From: Alicyclobacillus tolerans
GTDB lineage: Bacteria > Bacillota > Bacilli > Alicyclobacillales > Alicyclobacillaceae
Direction of reading: 5' to 3'
DNA: 53,239 bases
NCBI RefSeq assembly: GCF_900142255.1
Contig: NZ_FRAF01000024.1
Span: forward strand, 1 to 53,239
Notes under the pieces: generated by a model
Databases searched by the model: none
Told to the model about the DNA's origin: nothing
Seen by the model: only the letters and a program-made list of their open reading frames with translations
Made by a program: the position numbers and the translations under genes
In this document: positions 1-9,880 of the stretch, piece by piece
Position numbering within the stretch: position 1 is the stretch's first letter
How the letters are laid out: each line of letters opens with the position of its first letter

Positions 1-321
1 ATGGGTTAGATTTTTAAATGAGTTAGCCATCTCTCTTCGGTAAGATTTTTACGTGAGTTGACACGGTCATTTCAAGGTTTGAAAAAATGACATACTTACC
101 AAACGGTACAGATGGATAATTCAAAGGATCAAAGAACGAATAAAACTTGCATAAGCGCTGATACTTCGTTACACACAAGCATTAAAATATTTCAAGAAAT
201 CATACAAAGAGAAATCATTTTTCACTCCTAATAATTGTTAGAAAGCTTCATCTTTTTTACGCTTATCTCAGGTCGAACCACCTACTATCGACCACACTTT
301 ATCAAAGGAGAGAATGATACC
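1..321. other. Left-end intergenic sequence
   Basis: No convincing gene was found before position 322. The stretch is AT-rich and ends in the ribosome-binding site AAAGGAG at 304-310, which serves the small secreted protein that follows. No RNA gene or clear promoter could be recognised, and any gene lying further left is outside the window. Confidence 0.5.
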
Positions 322-561
322 ATGAAACACAAAACACTCTGGACCATCGCTGGCGCTACATTAGGATTTCTTTCATTTGGAGGACCACTTTTGGCACACG
401 CCATGCAACCTAATTACGCCACCAAACCGCCTTATTATGACGAAGTCACAAAGGTGACAAGTCAACCCAACTACGCTGGAAAGCCACCCTATTATGATGA
501 AGTTATCATTCCACCCAAGGCAGGCTTTCATGAGCGAGTCAGCAGTGGCACCTTGATTTGA
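322..561 (+). CDS. Small secreted protein with two PNYA-KPPYYDEV repeats
   Basis: This is a 79-residue protein of unknown function. Residues 1 to about 31 form a signal peptide: MKHK, a hydrophobic core, then LLAHA before the mature part. The rest is mostly two near-identical tandem units, QPNYATKPPYYDEV and QPNYAGKPPYYDEV, rich in Pro and Tyr, followed by a short tail. The ATG at 322 is chosen because AAAGGAG lies 11 bases upstream; an earlier in-frame start would put the signal peptide inside the protein. It is the only plus-strand gene in the first 21 kb and points away from the radical SAM gene. A surface or spore-coat role is possible, but nothing in the sequence fixes it. Confidence 0.6.
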   Translation: MKHKTLWTIAGATLGFLSFGGPLLAHAMQPNYATKPPYYDEVTKVTSQPNYAGKPPYYDEVIIPPKAGFHERVSSGTLI

Positions 562-619
562 AAATTGAAATTTGTTTACTGAGAAACCTTACTCGTTTTT
601 AAGCAGAAATTTTACAATT

Positions 620-1900
620 TTAGTGTTGCAATATTCGCCGTTGAGGTGGGCGGTGTGTAAAAGAGCCTATCTCCAGACCAGGGCACTCTGACCGCAATGC
701 TTCCATCATACCAAGCATACCCAGCCATCCCCCCCCTGGTTCAGGAATGCGTTGCAAATAATAATCTGGATCGATGTTTAAGTTGCGCATTTGTACTAGT
801 TTAACTTTTGTACGTCGCAAAAACTGAATCATCGCTTCCACTTCTTCTTCGCGGTCAGAGATGCCTGGAAATACCAAATAGTTAATAGACGTATAGACAC
901 CCTGTTCAGATGCATAACACAACGAAGTGGCAACATCATCCAAACTGTAATTACGCGGCAAATAATAGGCCTGATAATGTTCCGGAATTGCACTAATGAT
1001 AGAAACTCGCATTAAGTCGAGGCCGGCATCGACAATTTTCTGTATTCCTCTTACGAAACCAGCATTTGTATTTATATTGATATATCCATTGTTTGTTTTT
1101 TGTCTTAGCTTGCGAATAGCATTTGCGATATCCATGAATCGCGTAGAAGGTTCACCTTCACAGCCCTGTCCAAAAGAAACAATTGCATCTGGATTTTTCT
1201 GAATATGAACAAGCATAACCTGAGCCATTTCTTCGGCTGTAGGGCGAAATTGTAAACGCGTTTGCGGAGCCGGAAAAGGAGAGTCATCCGGTTGCTCAGA
1301 AATACACCCTACACATGCGGCATTGCAAACCATGGAAGCAGGTACGGCTCCCTCAGATTTGGATAAAAATGTATTGCGCGCCGTCATACATCCATATTCG
1401 AGGGCACAGTGAGACAAATGCTGAAACAATCGATTTTCCGGATATTGTACAAGAGTATCTTCAACCAGTTGATGCAACTCTTTTTCATTTATAGTCGCAG
1501 GATTCCATTCAGTTGGATCATCTGTTGGATGGGCAGCTACATAGAACTGTCCATCCATCCACCCTACTGCTGTATAACCAAAAAGAGGGAGAGTAACTTG
1601 TTCATTTTTTCTTTTGCTATAGCCAGGTAGCAGTAACCGAGTATAACCTTGTGGCAAAAGTGCCCCTACCGCAAAGACATCGTTCGGTAGACGCAACATC
1701 TCGTCCGTCTTTGGATGACGTCCAACCGCATAAGTGCCGGGTAGCCAGGATAACTCCGCACCTTCCGGCAAGGGAATCCATTCTTCCGATTCAATTGTCG
1801 TTATCCAATCCGCTGTACGTCCAACAGCAAGAAACTCTGGATGCTCCATCACTTCTCCATGACTATTTGCATAGAGAAGCTTGGGTAATTTCGTAGACAT
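620..1900 (-). CDS. Radical SAM protein
   Basis: This is a radical SAM enzyme of about 426 residues with unknown substrate. The cluster-binding motif is CNAACVGC (C-x3-C-x2-C) near residue 195, in the middle of the protein and preceded by a long N-terminal domain. Further motifs fit the fold: SFGQGCEGEPS (the GGE-like segment), ININTNAG and LDLMRVSIISA strands, and PGISDREEEV near the C-terminus. The start at 1900 (MSTKLPKLLY) is preferred over a longer form because a GAGG lies 11 bases upstream. It follows rho on the same strand and may be the last gene of that transcript. The radical SAM assignment is firm; the reaction cannot be deduced. Confidence 0.8.
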   Translation of the reverse strand: MSTKLPKLLYANSHGEVMEHPEFLAVGRTADWITTIESEEWIPLPEGAELSWLPGTYAVGRHPKTDEMLRLPNDVFAVGALLPQGYTRLLLPGYSKRKNEQVTLPLFGYTAVGWMDGQFYVAAHPTDDPTEWNPATINEKELHQLVEDTLVQYPENRLFQHLSHCALEYGCMTARNTFLSKSEGAVPASMVCNAACVGCISEQPDDSPFPAPQTRLQFRPTAEEMAQVMLVHIQKNPDAIVSFGQGCEGEPSTRFMDIANAIRKLRQKTNNGYININTNAGFVRGIQKIVDAGLDLMRVSIISAIPEHYQAYYLPRNYSLDDVATSLCYASEQGVYTSINYLVFPGISDREEEVEAMIQFLRRTKVKLVQMRNLNIDPDYYLQRIPEPGGGWLGMLGMMEALRSECPGLEIGSFTHRPPQRRILQH

Positions 1901-2067
1901 GATTTTCTGTGCCTCACAGTTCTTAACCAATCTTGTTTCGCGTAAATGCGCAACTAATGTCAACTGTTTTCTGGTTATTCACAAAATAACCCACTTCTTC
2001 ATTCCATCATTATAAACTCATATATTCATCCTACCCAAATGATTGATGAAAATACAGCATCCAAATC

Positions 2068-3423
2068 TTAAGAACTCACAGGTGCAACAGTAGAAGTGGC
2101 TGGCGTTGAATGGGAGGTTTGCCCACCAGATTGAGATTGCGGCTGTTCTTGGTCATTGTTCTTCACTGCAGGTGCTCTCTTTTCCCGTTGTAACGATAGG
2201 GAATCCAAAAAGTCATCATTCGTCTTATAATGCCTGAATTTACGCAAGAACATTTCTGTGAAATCTTGATTATCTCCCATAGACTTACGAATAGCCCATA
2301 CTTTTTCAAGCTCAGTTTTCGGTATGAGCATTTCTTCACGACGAGTTCCGGAGCGACGAATGTCAAAGGCAGGAAACACACGTTTTTCTGCTAATTTCCT
2401 ATCCAGATGGAGTTCCAAATTTCCTGTGCCTTTAAATTCTTCATAAATGACATCGTCCATACGCGATCCCGTTTCCACCAAAGCTGTGGCAAGAATAGTC
2501 AAACTTCCTCCTTCTTCCACATTTCGGGCTGCGCCAAAAAAACGTTTGGGTCGATGGAAGGCTGCTGGATCTATTCCACCAGATAATGTTCGACCACTGG
2601 GAGGTACGACAAGATTGTAAGCTCGTGCCAAGCGAGTAATACTGTCCAACAAAATGACAACATCCTGTTTATGCTCGACCAATCGAATAGCTCTTTCAAG
2701 AACCAATTCTGCTACTTTAATATGATTTTCCGGAACCTCGTCAAACGTAGATGCTACGACTTCACCTTTCACGGAACGCTGCATATCGGTAACTTCTTCA
2801 GGCCGTTCATCAATGAGCAAGACAAACAAATGTGCATTTGGATAATTTGTAGAGATGCTATGGGCAATTTCTTTAAGAAGCAGTGTTTTACCAGCTTTGG
2901 GAGGTGCAACAATTAGACCGCGTTGGCCGAATCCAACAGGAGCAAACAAGTCAATGACTCTCGTTGCAATATGGTCAGGAGTAGTTTCCAATTGTATCCG
3001 AGTTTTGGGGAAAAGGGGCGTCAGCGCAGCAAAATGAAGTCTTTCAGCAGCTTGTTCAGGACTGAAGCCATTGACAGCCTCCACGTGAAGTAATCCAAAA
3101 TAACGTTCACTCTCTTTGGGGGCACGCACTTTACCTGAAACCAAATCTCCTGTGCGCAGGTCAAAACGCCGAATTTGTGACGCTGCTACGTATATGTCTT
3201 CTGATGAAGGCAAATAACCAATAGGCCTTAAGAAACCATAACCATCCTGCATTATTTCAAGAACGCCTTCAGCAAACATCAGTCCATCTTTTTCCGCTTG
3301 CGCTTTGAGAATCGCAAAAATCAATTCTCGTTTTTTCATATTTCCATAATAAGGAATTTGAAACTCCTTAGCAAACTTATACAGTTCAGTAAGTTTCTTT
3401 TCTTCCAGTTCTCTTATATCCAA
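2068..3423 (-). CDS. rho: Transcription termination factor Rho
   Basis: Rho is the hexameric RNA helicase that ends transcription at C-rich unstructured RNA. All domains are present in 451 residues: the N-terminal helical domain ([11 protein letters not shown]), the cold-shock RNA-binding domain ([19 protein letters not shown]), Walker A ([15 protein letters not shown]), Walker B ([13 protein letters not shown]), and the Q- and R-loop segments ([24 protein letters not shown]). A hydrophilic tail rich in Gln and Ser follows residue 415 and is probably disordered. The start codon is TTG at 3423, with GAGGG 8 bases upstream; an ATG 4 bases earlier is out of frame. Rho beside glpX matches the Bacillus gene order. 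Confidence 0.97.
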   Translation of the reverse strand: MDIRELEEKKLTELYKFAKEFQIPYYGNMKKRELIFAILKAQAEKDGLMFAEGVLEIMQDGYGFLRPIGYLPSSEDIYVAASQIRRFDLRTGDLVSGKVRAPKESERYFGLLHVEAVNGFSPEQAAERLHFAALTPLFPKTRIQLETTPDHIATRVIDLFAPVGFGQRGLIVAPPKAGKTLLLKEIAHSISTNYPNAHLFVLLIDERPEEVTDMQRSVKGEVVASTFDEVPENHIKVAELVLERAIRLVEHKQDVVILLDSITRLARAYNLVVPPSGRTLSGGIDPAAFHRPKRFFGAARNVEEGGSLTILATALVETGSRMDDVIYEEFKGTGNLELHLDRKLAEKRVFPAFDIRRSGTRREEMLIPKTELEKVWAIRKSMGDNQDFTEMFLRKFRHYKTNDDFLDSLSLQREKRAPAVKNNDQEQPQSQSGGQTSHSTPATSTVAPVSS

Positions 3424-3444
3424 GCCATTCCCTCACATTCTTTC

Positions 3445-3460
3445 AAGGGGGTAACCCCTT
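3445..3460 (-). promoter_or_regulatory. Short GC hairpin in the rho leader
   Basis: A 6-bp perfect inverted repeat, AAGGGG and CCCCTT around GTAA, sits about 20 bases upstream of the rho start codon, just before its GAGGG ribosome-binding site. rho is often autoregulated, so a small leader hairpin could matter. No T-run follows, so it is not an intrinsic terminator by itself. The function is inferred. Confidence 0.35.
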
Positions 3461-3584
3461 ATCCATCCAATTATAGCTTGCTTCATTCATTCTTCCTTGC
3501 TTCAAATCTCATTTACTTTCACAATGGTTGAAAGCTTGGTTATCTGATGCTATTCTTACTTCCGCAAAGAAATGATTTCTTTAT

Positions 3585-4559
3585 TCAATGATGAATGGTA
3601 GGGAAAATCGGCTTCCTGCTTAAATCGTGCACAGCATCAATAAACCTTACAGTGCCTGTACGCGCCCGCATGACAACCGAATGAGTACTTGCCCGATCTC
3701 GTGTTAAAAATCGTACACCCCGCAACAACTCACCATCCGTCACTCCGGAAGCGGCAAAAATCGCATCATCTCCACTGACTAAATCATCTAACATCAAAGT
3801 CTTCCGAACATCGTGGACACCCATTTTATGACAGCGTTCTTCCTGCTCTTTATTTTCCGGCATCAGACGTCCCATAAAATCTCCACCCAGACATTTCAGG
3901 GCCGCAGCAGCTAAAACACCTTCAGGTGCACCACCCATTCCAAGTAACATATCCACACCTGTACCTTCAAAAGCTGTATTGAGTGCAGCTGCTACGTCTC
4001 CATCCTGGATAAGCTTGATTCTTGCGCCTGCATCTCGCACTTCTTCTATCAATTTTTCGTGTCGAGGACGATCCATAATTACTACGACTACATCAGAAAT
4101 ATCTTTATTGGTTGCTTTTGCGACGGCGTTCAAATTCTCTTTGACCGAAGCATCCAAATGCACTTTTCCTCTAGCTCTGGGTCCAACTGCAATTTTGTCC
4201 ATGTACATATCAGGAGCGTGTAAAAGAGTTCCTTTTGGAGCTACAGCAACCACAGCCATAGCGTTCCATTGTCCTTTAGCGACAATATTGGTACCTTCCA
4301 AAGGATCAACCGCTACATCTAATTCCGGCGGTGTGCCCGTACCCAGACGTTCACCAATGTAAAGCATAGGAGCTTCATCCATTTCGCCTTCACCAATTAC
4401 AACTGTTCCATCCATCTGAATAGTATCAAACATGGCACGCATAGCATTGGTAGCTGCCGCATCTGCCTCATTTTTCCGACCGCGCCCCATCCATCGCGCG
4501 CATTCAAGCGCAGCCATTTCTGTAACCCGAACAATCTCCAGCGCGAGTTCTCTCTCCAT
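3585..4559 (-). CDS. glpX: Fructose-1,6-bisphosphatase class II
   Basis: This enzyme removes the 1-phosphate from fructose 1,6-bisphosphate in gluconeogenesis. At 324 residues from the chosen start it has the normal family length. It shows the metal and substrate motifs of class II enzymes: [40 protein letters not shown] and [16 protein letters not shown]. The start [11 protein letters not shown] at 4559 matches the family N-terminus and has AGAGG 12 bases upstream; in-frame ATGs lie a few codons earlier. It precedes rho on the same strand, as in Bacillus, and a good sigma-A-type promoter lies about 235 bases upstream, so glpX and rho are probably co-transcribed. Confidence 0.95.
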   Translation of the reverse strand: MERELALEIVRVTEMAALECARWMGRGRKNEADAAATNAMRAMFDTIQMDGTVVIGEGEMDEAPMLYIGERLGTGTPPELDVAVDPLEGTNIVAKGQWNAMAVVAVAPKGTLLHAPDMYMDKIAVGPRARGKVHLDASVKENLNAVAKATNKDISDVVVVIMDRPRHEKLIEEVRDAGARIKLIQDGDVAAALNTAFEGTGVDMLLGMGGAPEGVLAAAALKCLGGDFMGRLMPENKEQEERCHKMGVHDVRKTLMLDDLVSGDDAIFAASGVTDGELLRGVRFLTRDRASTHSVVMRARTGTVRFIDAVHDLSRKPIFPTIHH

Positions 4560-4791
4560 AGAATTCATGCACCTCTTCATACGCACGACGCACTGTTTAC
4601 GTTTCCAATGTTGGAAAGAAGCAATGGAAACAGCATACGCACCTTTAAAAAACAGCCGCAATGCCAAAATGTATTTTCATTGATTTTTGGAGCCATACAT
4701 GGAAGGAAGGCAATCAGAAAAAGAAAATGACCCAGAGAGCAGAATATTGTAGAGGGAGCAGTTTCACCGTCACTGCATCACACGTACCTAT

Positions 4792-4821
4792 AGTATAGTG
4801 ACTTCCCCTGGGTCGTGTCAA
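4792..4821 (-). promoter_or_regulatory. Sigma-A-type promoter for glpX
   Basis: On the minus strand a perfect -35 TTGACA (4821-4816) is followed after 18 bases by the -10 TATACT (4797-4792). Transcription would start near 4785 and give a leader of about 225 bases before the glpX ATG. The element lies between the MFS gene and glpX, so glpX-rho can be expressed independently of the genes upstream. It was predicted by eye. Confidence 0.6.
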
Positions 4822-4910
4822 AAGGAATATTCGAAAAGAAATCCATAAAATAAATTTCTTTTTAGTTTGATTTATATTTTCAAAATTTATTGTCGGCGAA
4901 TTGTATATAT

Positions 4911-6413
4911 TTATTCTTCCGCCATAATTTCCGGTCGACGATTGGGCACCCATACAGTAGCGATTAAACTCAATATGACAACCCACAGCATAATCAGATA
5001 GACCGAGTGCAACCCATACACCAGCGCGTGACGAAAGAAGTCTGCTATATGACTGGGAAGCCGCACTGCTGTAGCCGGATTGAGCAAAGCGTTCAGGGCG
5101 CTATTGGCATACTTTCCTCCGAGTGTCGGATGCAACTTTGTATATAATAGAATTTTTTGATTAAACCAGGAACCAAACACTGCAATGCCAACAGTCTGAC
5201 CCAACGTTCGAACAAATTGATTTGAAGCTGTGGCTGATCCGCGCATGGACCAACCTACAGAAGACTGCACAACTACGGTATAAGCAGTGGTAGCAAATCC
5301 AAAACCAAACCCCATGATCAGCATAATCGCAATCAAAACCCATTGCGGAGTTGCCAGTGAAGCTGTTGCCAGCCAAATACCTCCTGCCAAAAGTGCCAGT
5401 ACGCCAATGCCAGAAGTTTTTTTAGGACCAAGAGAGATAAGCAATCTTCCACCTAATGTCGCGCCAATGGGCCAGCCAATCGACATCGGTGTCAATGTCA
5501 AACCGGCGTTGGTTGCACTGTGACCAAGTAAGCCTTGTATCCAAAATGGCAGATAACTAGTCAACCCAATCAAGACAGCGCTAATAAAAAAACTAGCAAT
5601 ATTCGAGACTAGAATCGTGCGATGGCTAAACAGTTTGAGAGGAACCATGGGTTCACTGCTGCGCCATTCCAGGAATACAAAAAGCGCCAGCCATATCGCT
5701 GAAAAAATAAACAGACCCACAATGACCATTGACGACCAAGCAAAGGTTTGCCCCCCTGCCAATAATGAGTAAAGAAATGCCGTAATTGCCATACTGAAAA
5801 CCACAGCACCAAGGAAATCAATCTTTCGCTTTTTACGTTCAAACGGTTCATGCAAAAACAAAATGAGCAGAACAATGGAAATGACGCCTATTGGAAGATT
5901 GATATAAAAAATCCATCGCCAACTCAAAACGTCGACAAAAAAACCTCCCACAAGCGGTCCCAGGACTCCAGCAATCCCCCATATTGCACTAAAAAGTCCT
6001 TGCATTTTGGCCCGCTGTTCGTATGGATAAAGATCTCCGACAATCGTGAGAGTGATAGGCAGTACCGCGCCTGCGCCTATGCCTTGGAACGCTCGAAAAA
6101 TAATGAGTTGGGTCATGGTGTGCGAAGCACCAGAGAGCATAGACCCAACCATAAAGAGCAACGTGCCAATGGTAAACATCCATTTGCGGCCCCACAAATC
6201 AGACAGTTTACCCCAAATGGGTGTAGTCACTGCGGAAGTCAGTAGATAGACTGCAAATACCCAACTGATGAGACGAATACCGCCCAAATCACTGATAATA
6301 GTGGGCATAGCCGTACTTACCACTGTACTGTCCATCGCAGTCAAAAAAGTTGCAACCATCACGGCTGCCGTTACACTGGGACGATTGGTTGAAAGATGTT
6401 TGTCATTTTTCAT
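4911..6413 (-). CDS. MFS drug exporter, DHA2 (14-TM) family
   Basis: This is a proton-driven multidrug exporter of the EmrB/QacA type, of about 500 residues. The signature motif is at the N-terminus ([16 protein letters not shown]), followed by motif A ([13 protein letters not shown]), [10 protein letters not shown], motif C ([16 protein letters not shown]) and [12 protein letters not shown]. About 14 membrane segments are visible and the length is usual for DHA2. No Shine-Dalgarno sequence is clear in front of the ATG at 6413; a TTG nine codons upstream is the alternative. It sits between dapL and glpX, where Bacillus has other genes, so it looks like a lineage-specific insertion. The substrate is unknown. 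Confidence 0.85.
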   Translation of the reverse strand: MKNDKHLSTNRPSVTAAVMVATFLTAMDSTVVSTAMPTIISDLGGIRLISWVFAVYLLTSAVTTPIWGKLSDLWGRKWMFTIGTLLFMVGSMLSGASHTMTQLIIFRAFQGIGAGAVLPITLTIVGDLYPYEQRAKMQGLFSAIWGIAGVLGPLVGGFFVDVLSWRWIFYINLPIGVISIVLLILFLHEPFERKKRKIDFLGAVVFSMAITAFLYSLLAGGQTFAWSSMVIVGLFIFSAIWLALFVFLEWRSSEPMVPLKLFSHRTILVSNIASFFISAVLIGLTSYLPFWIQGLLGHSATNAGLTLTPMSIGWPIGATLGGRLLISLGPKKTSGIGVLALLAGGIWLATASLATPQWVLIAIMLIMGFGFGFATTAYTVVVQSSVGWSMRGSATASNQFVRTLGQTVGIAVFGSWFNQKILLYTKLHPTLGGKYANSALNALLNPATAVRLPSHIADFFRHALVYGLHSVYLIMLWVVILSLIATVWVPNRRPEIMAEE

Positions 6414-6525
6414 AGCGTCAGTATACGGTTGATAATGCAAGAAAACAATGTTATTCTACCCATTTTTTCTTTTGTAATGATTTCCCATACATAGCAAATC
6501 AGAAAACATTCAGTCTTTCTCTCAT

Positions 6526-7764
6526 TTAGAAAATAAAGCGAGCAGAGGACATACGACGAACAAGCTCTTCCATCACCGCATCCTCTGTTGCTTCATCTGC
6601 TGCTTCGTAAGTAACAGAAAATCTCACAAAGTGACCGTGATCGTCCCATGGAACTGTGGAAATAGAGTATTCCTTAATGAGAAATTCTGAAAAAGCAGCT
6701 GCATTTTCAAACGTTCTTCCGTCTTCTAACCCTTTTGGTGCCTGAACGTACAAGAAAAATGAACCTTTCGGCTTCTTGGCGGGAAATCCAAGTGACTGTA
6801 AAACTTTGACCAATTTATCATGTCGACGTGAGTATTTCGCCGCTGTAGCTTCTGTCCATTCTGGATGTTTCAACGCTTGAGCAGATGCTACCTGAATGGC
6901 GCGAAATTGTCCGGAATCCTGGTTATCTTTCACAGTAGCAAAAGCTTTGACAATTTGTTCGTTGCCGGCCACAAAACCGAGGCGCCAACCTGTCATGTTA
7001 AATGCTTTGGACATGGAGTGCACTTCTACGCCCACATCAATTGCACCCGGAACACTCAAGAATGAGAGCGGTTGTTGCCCGTCAAACGTAAGCGCACCGT
7101 AGGCATTGTCGTGCACGACCACCAATTCATTTTCACGCGCAAACGATACGACTCGTTCAAAAAATTCTCTGGACGCAACAGCTCCGGTAGGATTGTTTGG
7201 ATAGTTTAAATAGAGCATTTTTGCTTTTTTTCTAACGTCGAGTGGCACACTTTCCAGATTGGGCAAAAAATCATTTTCCGGGCCAATCGGCATATTGTAA
7301 CTTCCTCCGCCAAGCCATGTCGCAATTGTAGCCATGACTGGATAACCAGGAACTGTTTGCAGCACCACATCGCCAGGATTGATAAACGCCATAGGAAGCA
7401 TTGCAAGCGCAGGCTTCGAACCGATACTGTGGTTGATTTGAGTGTGGGGATTCAATCCGGTCACACCGTACACACGTTGTAAATAGTCTGCAGCTGCCTC
7501 TTTATATTGTTCAATTCCGTTGTCAGCATAAAAGCGGTTCGCCGGATTTTGCGCCGCCTCATAAAGCGCCTGTATAATTTCACGATGCGCTGGTTCATCC
7601 GGTTCACCTACACCCATGTCAATCATCGCTCGCTCCGGATGCGCCTCCAGAGCTGCCGCCTTCGCTCTCTTGATGCGCTCAAACTTGTAAATCACCGTGT
7701 CTTTCCCAAAATTTTTGCCACCTATTCGATCTGCAAATAAATTTTGCAAGTAACTATCACTCAC
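6526..7764 (-). CDS. dapL: LL-diaminopimelate aminotransferase-type PLP enzyme
   Basis: This is a class I/II PLP aminotransferase of about 412 residues, closest in sequence style to DapL, which makes LL-2,6-diaminopimelate from tetrahydrodipicolinate in lysine and cell-wall synthesis. The PLP lysine lies in SMSKAFNMTGWRLGF; the cofactor-contact segments YLNYPNNPTGAV and VVHDNAYGAL are also present. The N-terminus FADRIGGKNFGKDTVIYKF fits DapL. An ATGATG overlaps the tal stop, but GGAGG lies 8 bases before the GTG at 7764, so GTG is taken as the start. It follows tal closely. DapL is favoured, but a related aminotransferase role cannot be excluded. Confidence 0.75.
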   Translation of the reverse strand: MSDSYLQNLFADRIGGKNFGKDTVIYKFERIKRAKAAALEAHPERAMIDMGVGEPDEPAHREIIQALYEAAQNPANRFYADNGIEQYKEAAADYLQRVYGVTGLNPHTQINHSIGSKPALAMLPMAFINPGDVVLQTVPGYPVMATIATWLGGGSYNMPIGPENDFLPNLESVPLDVRKKAKMLYLNYPNNPTGAVASREFFERVVSFARENELVVVHDNAYGALTFDGQQPLSFLSVPGAIDVGVEVHSMSKAFNMTGWRLGFVAGNEQIVKAFATVKDNQDSGQFRAIQVASAQALKHPEWTEATAAKYSRRHDKLVKVLQSLGFPAKKPKGSFFLYVQAPKGLEDGRTFENAAAFSEFLIKEYSISTVPWDDHGHFVRFSVTYEAADEATEDAVMEELVRRMSSARFIF

Positions 7765-7778
7765 ATTATCAACCTCCA

Positions 7779-8426
7779 TCATATTTTACTGACTGTACTC
7801 CACTCTATCAAAAATCTTTCTATTTCTCCCTCTGTCAAAGGGTGATAAGCCATTTTTTGCAGTACTTCAAAAGAACAGAGAACAGCCTTAGCACCTGCCG
7901 CCACAGCATGGATAACGTGGCGTGGATGCCGAACACTGCTGGCCAATACGCGTGCATGAAGTTGTTGTTTCTGGAAAAGTTCTGTAATACTGCCTAACAA
8001 ACGAACCCCGTCCATTCCTATATCCTCCATACGACCGAGCAATACAGAGACATAGGTCGCACCAGCTCGGGCAGCAAGCAACGCTTGTGCTTCACTGTAA
8101 ACCAGCGTAACTTCTGTTTCCACACCCAGCTGGCAAAAACGCTCAACAGCTTTAAGTCCTTCTAACGACATAGGGAGCTTGACCAATAATTGTGGAATTT
8201 GTTCACTCAGCGGTAACATCTCTTCCAAAATACTTTCTGCATCCAGATGAGTGGTAGAAACAACCCATTTCCCAACGAATTGTCCAGACAACGATTGCCA
8301 TAGGTCAGTCGCCCGCATACCCATTTGCTGAAGTTTGACAGGATTGAGCGAGAGCGCGGAAAGAACACCCCACGACGCGGCTGTCCTCACTTCCCACTCG
8401 TTGACTGAATCAAGCCAAAATTCCAC
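7779..8426 (-). CDS. Transaldolase / fructose-6-phosphate aldolase-like protein
   Basis: This 215-residue protein belongs to the short TalC/FSA-type transaldolase family, acting in the pentose phosphate pathway or on related sugar phosphates. The Schiff-base lysine is in LLVKLPMSLEGLKA. Family strands follow in order: TEVTLVYSEAQALLAARAGA, YVSVLLGRMEDIG and LASSVRHPRHVIHA. The usual TTNPS segment reads SLNPV, keeping the Asn but losing the Thr pair, and the first strand keeps its Asp (WLDSVN). Divergence at these sites leaves exact substrate use uncertain. The start is GTG with AGGAGG 8 bases upstream. Its position between spo0F and glpX matches tal (ywjH) of Bacillus. Confidence 0.75.
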   Translation of the reverse strand: MEFWLDSVNEWEVRTAASWGVLSALSLNPVKLQQMGMRATDLWQSLSGQFVGKWVVSTTHLDAESILEEMLPLSEQIPQLLVKLPMSLEGLKAVERFCQLGVETEVTLVYSEAQALLAARAGATYVSVLLGRMEDIGMDGVRLLGSITELFQKQQLHARVLASSVRHPRHVIHAVAAGAKAVLCSFEVLQKMAYHPLTEGEIERFLIEWSTVSKI

Positions 8427-8497
8427 GAATTCGCCCTCCTACCGCAGGCAATCAAGCTTTCACCGATGGTAAAAAATAGCCATCCATTCATCAGAGA

Positions 8498-9316
8498 TTA
8501 ACGCATGGCAATACCAAGTATTTGCCTCGCCTCGTCTGGCGTTGCCAAGGGACGCTCCAACTCCGCAGCAATGCGCGCCATACGCTCTACCAATTGTGCA
8601 TTGCTCTCCGCCAACTCGCCTTTGCGATAATAAATGTTATCTTCAAAACCAACTCGTACATGTCCACCAAGAACTATGGCTAACGCCCCCAATGACAATT
8701 GATGGCGTCCCATACCTGCTACGCTCCAACTCGCTCCTGCCGGCAACAATTCAGTCAAGAACAGGAGGTTTTTGGCACTTGCAGGTAGAGCACCCGGTAC
8801 ACCCAGCACAAAATCAAAATGAAAAGGAGGCGTAACTAAGCCCGCTTTCGCTAGCTGCATAGCATTTTGAATCATTCCAGCATCAAAAATTTCAAATTCT
8901 GGGCGAACATTGTACATCTGCAATTCTTGAGCAAAACGAATCAGATCTGCTGGAGCATTCATAAACACTTGCTGCCCAAAATTAACCGTTCCACAGGTCA
9001 GTGTTGCCATTTCTGGCCGAAGTGAAACCGGCTGTAAACGTTCATCAGCTGTCATACCTACAGCGCCACCGGTAGAAACTTGAATAATCACATCAGTCTT
9101 GGCTCGAATCGCTTCTATGGCTTCAGCAAATTTCTCTCTGCTCTGCGTAGGCGTTCCGTCTTCATTGCGAACATGTAAATGCACAATACTCGCTCCAGCA
9201 TCCCGACACGCGGCGGCCGCTGTGGCAATTTCCTCAGCAGTAATCGGTAAATGAGGTTGATCTTCCCGCGTAACTTCCGCTCCAACCATAGCTGCCGTTA
9301 TGATTAATGGTTGCAA
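8498..9316 (-). CDS. kce: 3-keto-5-aminohexanoate cleavage enzyme (BKACE family)
   Basis: Kce condenses 3-keto-5-aminohexanoate with acetyl-CoA to give 3-aminobutyryl-CoA and acetoacetate in lysine fermentation. The 272-residue protein has the family segments LIITAAMVGAEVTRE, SIVHLHVRNEDGTPT with the zinc-binding HLH, IIQVSTGGAVGMT, EMATLTCGTVNFG, EFEIFDAGMI and a GHVRVGFEDN stretch near the end. The start is TTG at 9316 with AGGAGG 7 bases upstream; an in-frame ATG lies before that site and would not be used. Kal, the next enzyme of the same pathway, is the gene upstream, which favours Kce over other beta-keto acid cleavage activities. A terminator-like hairpin separates them. Confidence 0.8.
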   Translation of the reverse strand: MQPLIITAAMVGAEVTREDQPHLPITAEEIATAAAACRDAGASIVHLHVRNEDGTPTQSREKFAEAIEAIRAKTDVIIQVSTGGAVGMTADERLQPVSLRPEMATLTCGTVNFGQQVFMNAPADLIRFAQELQMYNVRPEFEIFDAGMIQNAMQLAKAGLVTPPFHFDFVLGVPGALPASAKNLLFLTELLPAGASWSVAGMGRHQLSLGALAIVLGGHVRVGFEDNIYYRKGELAESNAQLVERMARIAAELERPLATPDEARQILGIAMR

Positions 9317-9353
9317 CCAAAACCCTCCTACCATTCGACTTCAATCCATGGAT

Positions 9354-9403
9354 AAAAAAACGCCCTCTCCTCTATGTTTTCTTCACATAAAGGAGAAAGA
9401 GCG
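9354..9403 (-). terminator. Rho-independent terminator between kal and kce
   Basis: On the minus strand a long stem, with arms at 9403-9386 and 9376-9361 and a short loop, runs directly into seven T residues (9360-9354). A second hairpin, GCGGGGT paired with ACCCCGC at 9415-9448, lies just upstream. Only about 37 bases separate the T-run from the kce start, leaving little room for a new promoter, so kce-tal-dapL may depend on readthrough. Confidence 0.75.
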
Positions 9404-9466
9404 TCGCTAGAATAGCGGGGTGATGCTGGTGTGACTACTTTACCCCGCATTGCCTTGGCGCCGCCA

Positions 9467-9880
9467 TTATGAACGATTTCTTTGCTTGTCAAGCGGCACG
9501 ACACAAGTTCCTGTAGCGTAAGTCACGATTTGCGGCGGTGAAAGCGGCCGCGCTGCCGACGGACAAAGTGAATCGATATTTGCTTCAATCACTTTTAGCG
9601 CCGTAAACTCCATCTTACGGGAGGTCTTGCCTATCTTTGTAATACGACCGCGCGCCTCAATATAATCACCCGCATAAACAGGCGCCCGAAACTCCACGCA
9701 ATCGTATGCGACAAACAACCCTTCGTCCCCATCATGGCGTATTAAAAGTTCAGTAGCCACATCCCCAAAGAGCGCCAACATCCGTGCACCATCAACAAGT
9801 CGGCCCCCATAATGGGCATCGTGCTCGCCCATTCGCAAGCGAATGACACTTTCCCAGGTATTCTCTTCCAAGTGAGTCAC
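9467..9880 (-). CDS. kal: 3-aminobutyryl-CoA ammonia lyase (hotdog fold)
   Basis: Kal removes ammonia from 3-aminobutyryl-CoA to form crotonyl-CoA, the step after Kce in lysine fermentation. The 137-residue hotdog protein has the family block [20 protein letters not shown], then [34 protein letters not shown] and KTSRKMEF. The match to known Kal proteins is close along the whole length. The start is GTG and overlaps the spo0F stop (GTGA); a TTG three codons later with GGGGG 8 bases upstream is possible. Coupling to a sporulation phosphorelay gene is unusual. The crotonyl-CoA could be used by the hydratase, dehydrogenase and thiolase encoded upstream. Confidence 0.85.
   Translation of the reverse strand: MTHLEENTWESVIRLRMGEHDAHYGGRLVDGARMLALFGDVATELLIRHDGDEGLFVAYDCVEFRAPVYAGDYIEARGRITKIGKTSRKMEFTALKVIEANIDSLCPSAARPLSPPQIVTYATGTCVVPLDKQRNRS

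Noticed and set aside
4729-4814. Possible structured RNA closed by GACCCAG and CTGGGTC
   Set aside because: The 5' part coincides with a perfect TTGACA-N18-TATACT promoter, so most of the proposed closing stem would lie upstream of the transcription start. No known riboswitch consensus matched.
9415-9448. T-box or riboswitch before kce
   Set aside because: Only two simple hairpins are present. The T-box sequence and a specifier loop were not found, and the region directly follows the kal gene.
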